Assembly: GCA_022410635.1 (NCBI GenBank)
Contig: JAJVDF010000162.1
Span: forward strand, 962,822-1,026,821
Reading direction: 5' to 3'
DNA length: 64,000 nt
Source: Tretioscincus oriximinensis
Lineage: Eukaryota > Chordata > Lepidosauria > Squamata > Gymnophthalmidae
Translations under genes and position numbers: made by a program
Shown: positions 63,893 to 64,000 of the stretch, piece after piece
Numbering within the stretch: position 1 is the stretch's first letter
Layout of the letters: the number at the start of each line of letters is the position of its first letter
Notes under the pieces: model-generated
The model's input: the letters and a program-made list of their open reading frames with translations, nothing else
Databases searched by the model: none
What the model was told of the DNA's origin: nothing

Positions 63893-64000
63893 GGTAAAGA
63901 AGAAGAAGAAGAAGAAGAAGGAAGAAGAAGAAGAAGAAGAAGAAGAAGAAGAAGAAGAAGGAAGAAGAAGAAGAAGAAGAAGAAGAAGAAGAAGAAGAAG
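63893..64000 (+). repeat. (GAA)n tract at window edge
   Basis: About 100 bp of gaagaagaa with a few ggaa breaks, continuing past the window. By analogy it may be the tail of an antisense SINE beyond the edge. Confidence 0.95.

Overview
This window reads as intergenic or deep-intronic DNA of a squamate reptile (lizard, gecko or snake). The basis is the repeat content: many CR1 LINEs with 8-bp 3' terminal repeats, L2-like LINE 3' ends, tRNA-headed SINEs resembling the Sauria SINE type with TTC or AAAT tails, reptile-type L1 pieces, a Penelope-like element, solo LTRs and several MITEs. Assignment to a lineage below Squamata is not possible from the sequence alone. Single N bases and two N runs (5305-5507 and 40705-40969) mark a draft assembly.

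I found no host protein-coding exon, rRNA or functional tRNA gene. The credible protein-coding stretches are all retrotransposon remnants: CR1 reverse transcriptase and C-terminal segments at 36.4-37.4 kb (minus) and 59.3-60.0 kb (plus), and an L1 ORF2 C-terminus at 23.06-23.61 kb (plus). Many other open frames run through GAA/GGA tracts and are low-complexity artefacts.

Layout. 0-10 kb: L1 remnants, a minisatellite split by an L2-like insertion, a CR1 tail, SINEs, an assembly gap, a perfect 16-bp hairpin and an inverted dimer of a small repeat. 10-16 kb: GAA tracts, two copies of one CR1 subfamily facing each other, and a CR1 split by a Penelope-like insertion with a hammerhead-ribozyme-like core. 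16-26 kb: L1 remnants, a cluster of an unnamed repeat (here rep1), a young L1 inside a SINE, and a Harbinger-like MITE. 26-32 kb: an L2-like element split by a 319-bp insertion with a 45-bp target duplication, two abutting palindromes, an LTR-in-SINE-in-L2 nest, and a TA-flanked palindromic MITE. 32-41 kb: nested CR1s, the longest CR1 copy, and one copy of a roughly 410-bp Harbinger-like MITE. 41-50 kb: AAG/AAT tracts, a repeat with an internal 38-bp VNTR (rep4), the second copy of the roughly 410-bp MITE, and two candidate solo LTRs. 50-64 kb: nested SINE/L2, more CR1, two more rep4 copies, a SINE with clear A and B boxes, and a final GAA tract.

Nothing acts as a gene system. The interest lies in the insertion history: target-site duplications and nesting give relative ages, several repeat families have no name I recognise, and purine/pyrimidine tracts repeatedly sit on SINE tails. 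Family names such as rep1, CR1-A or SINE-2 are local labels used in this annotation.
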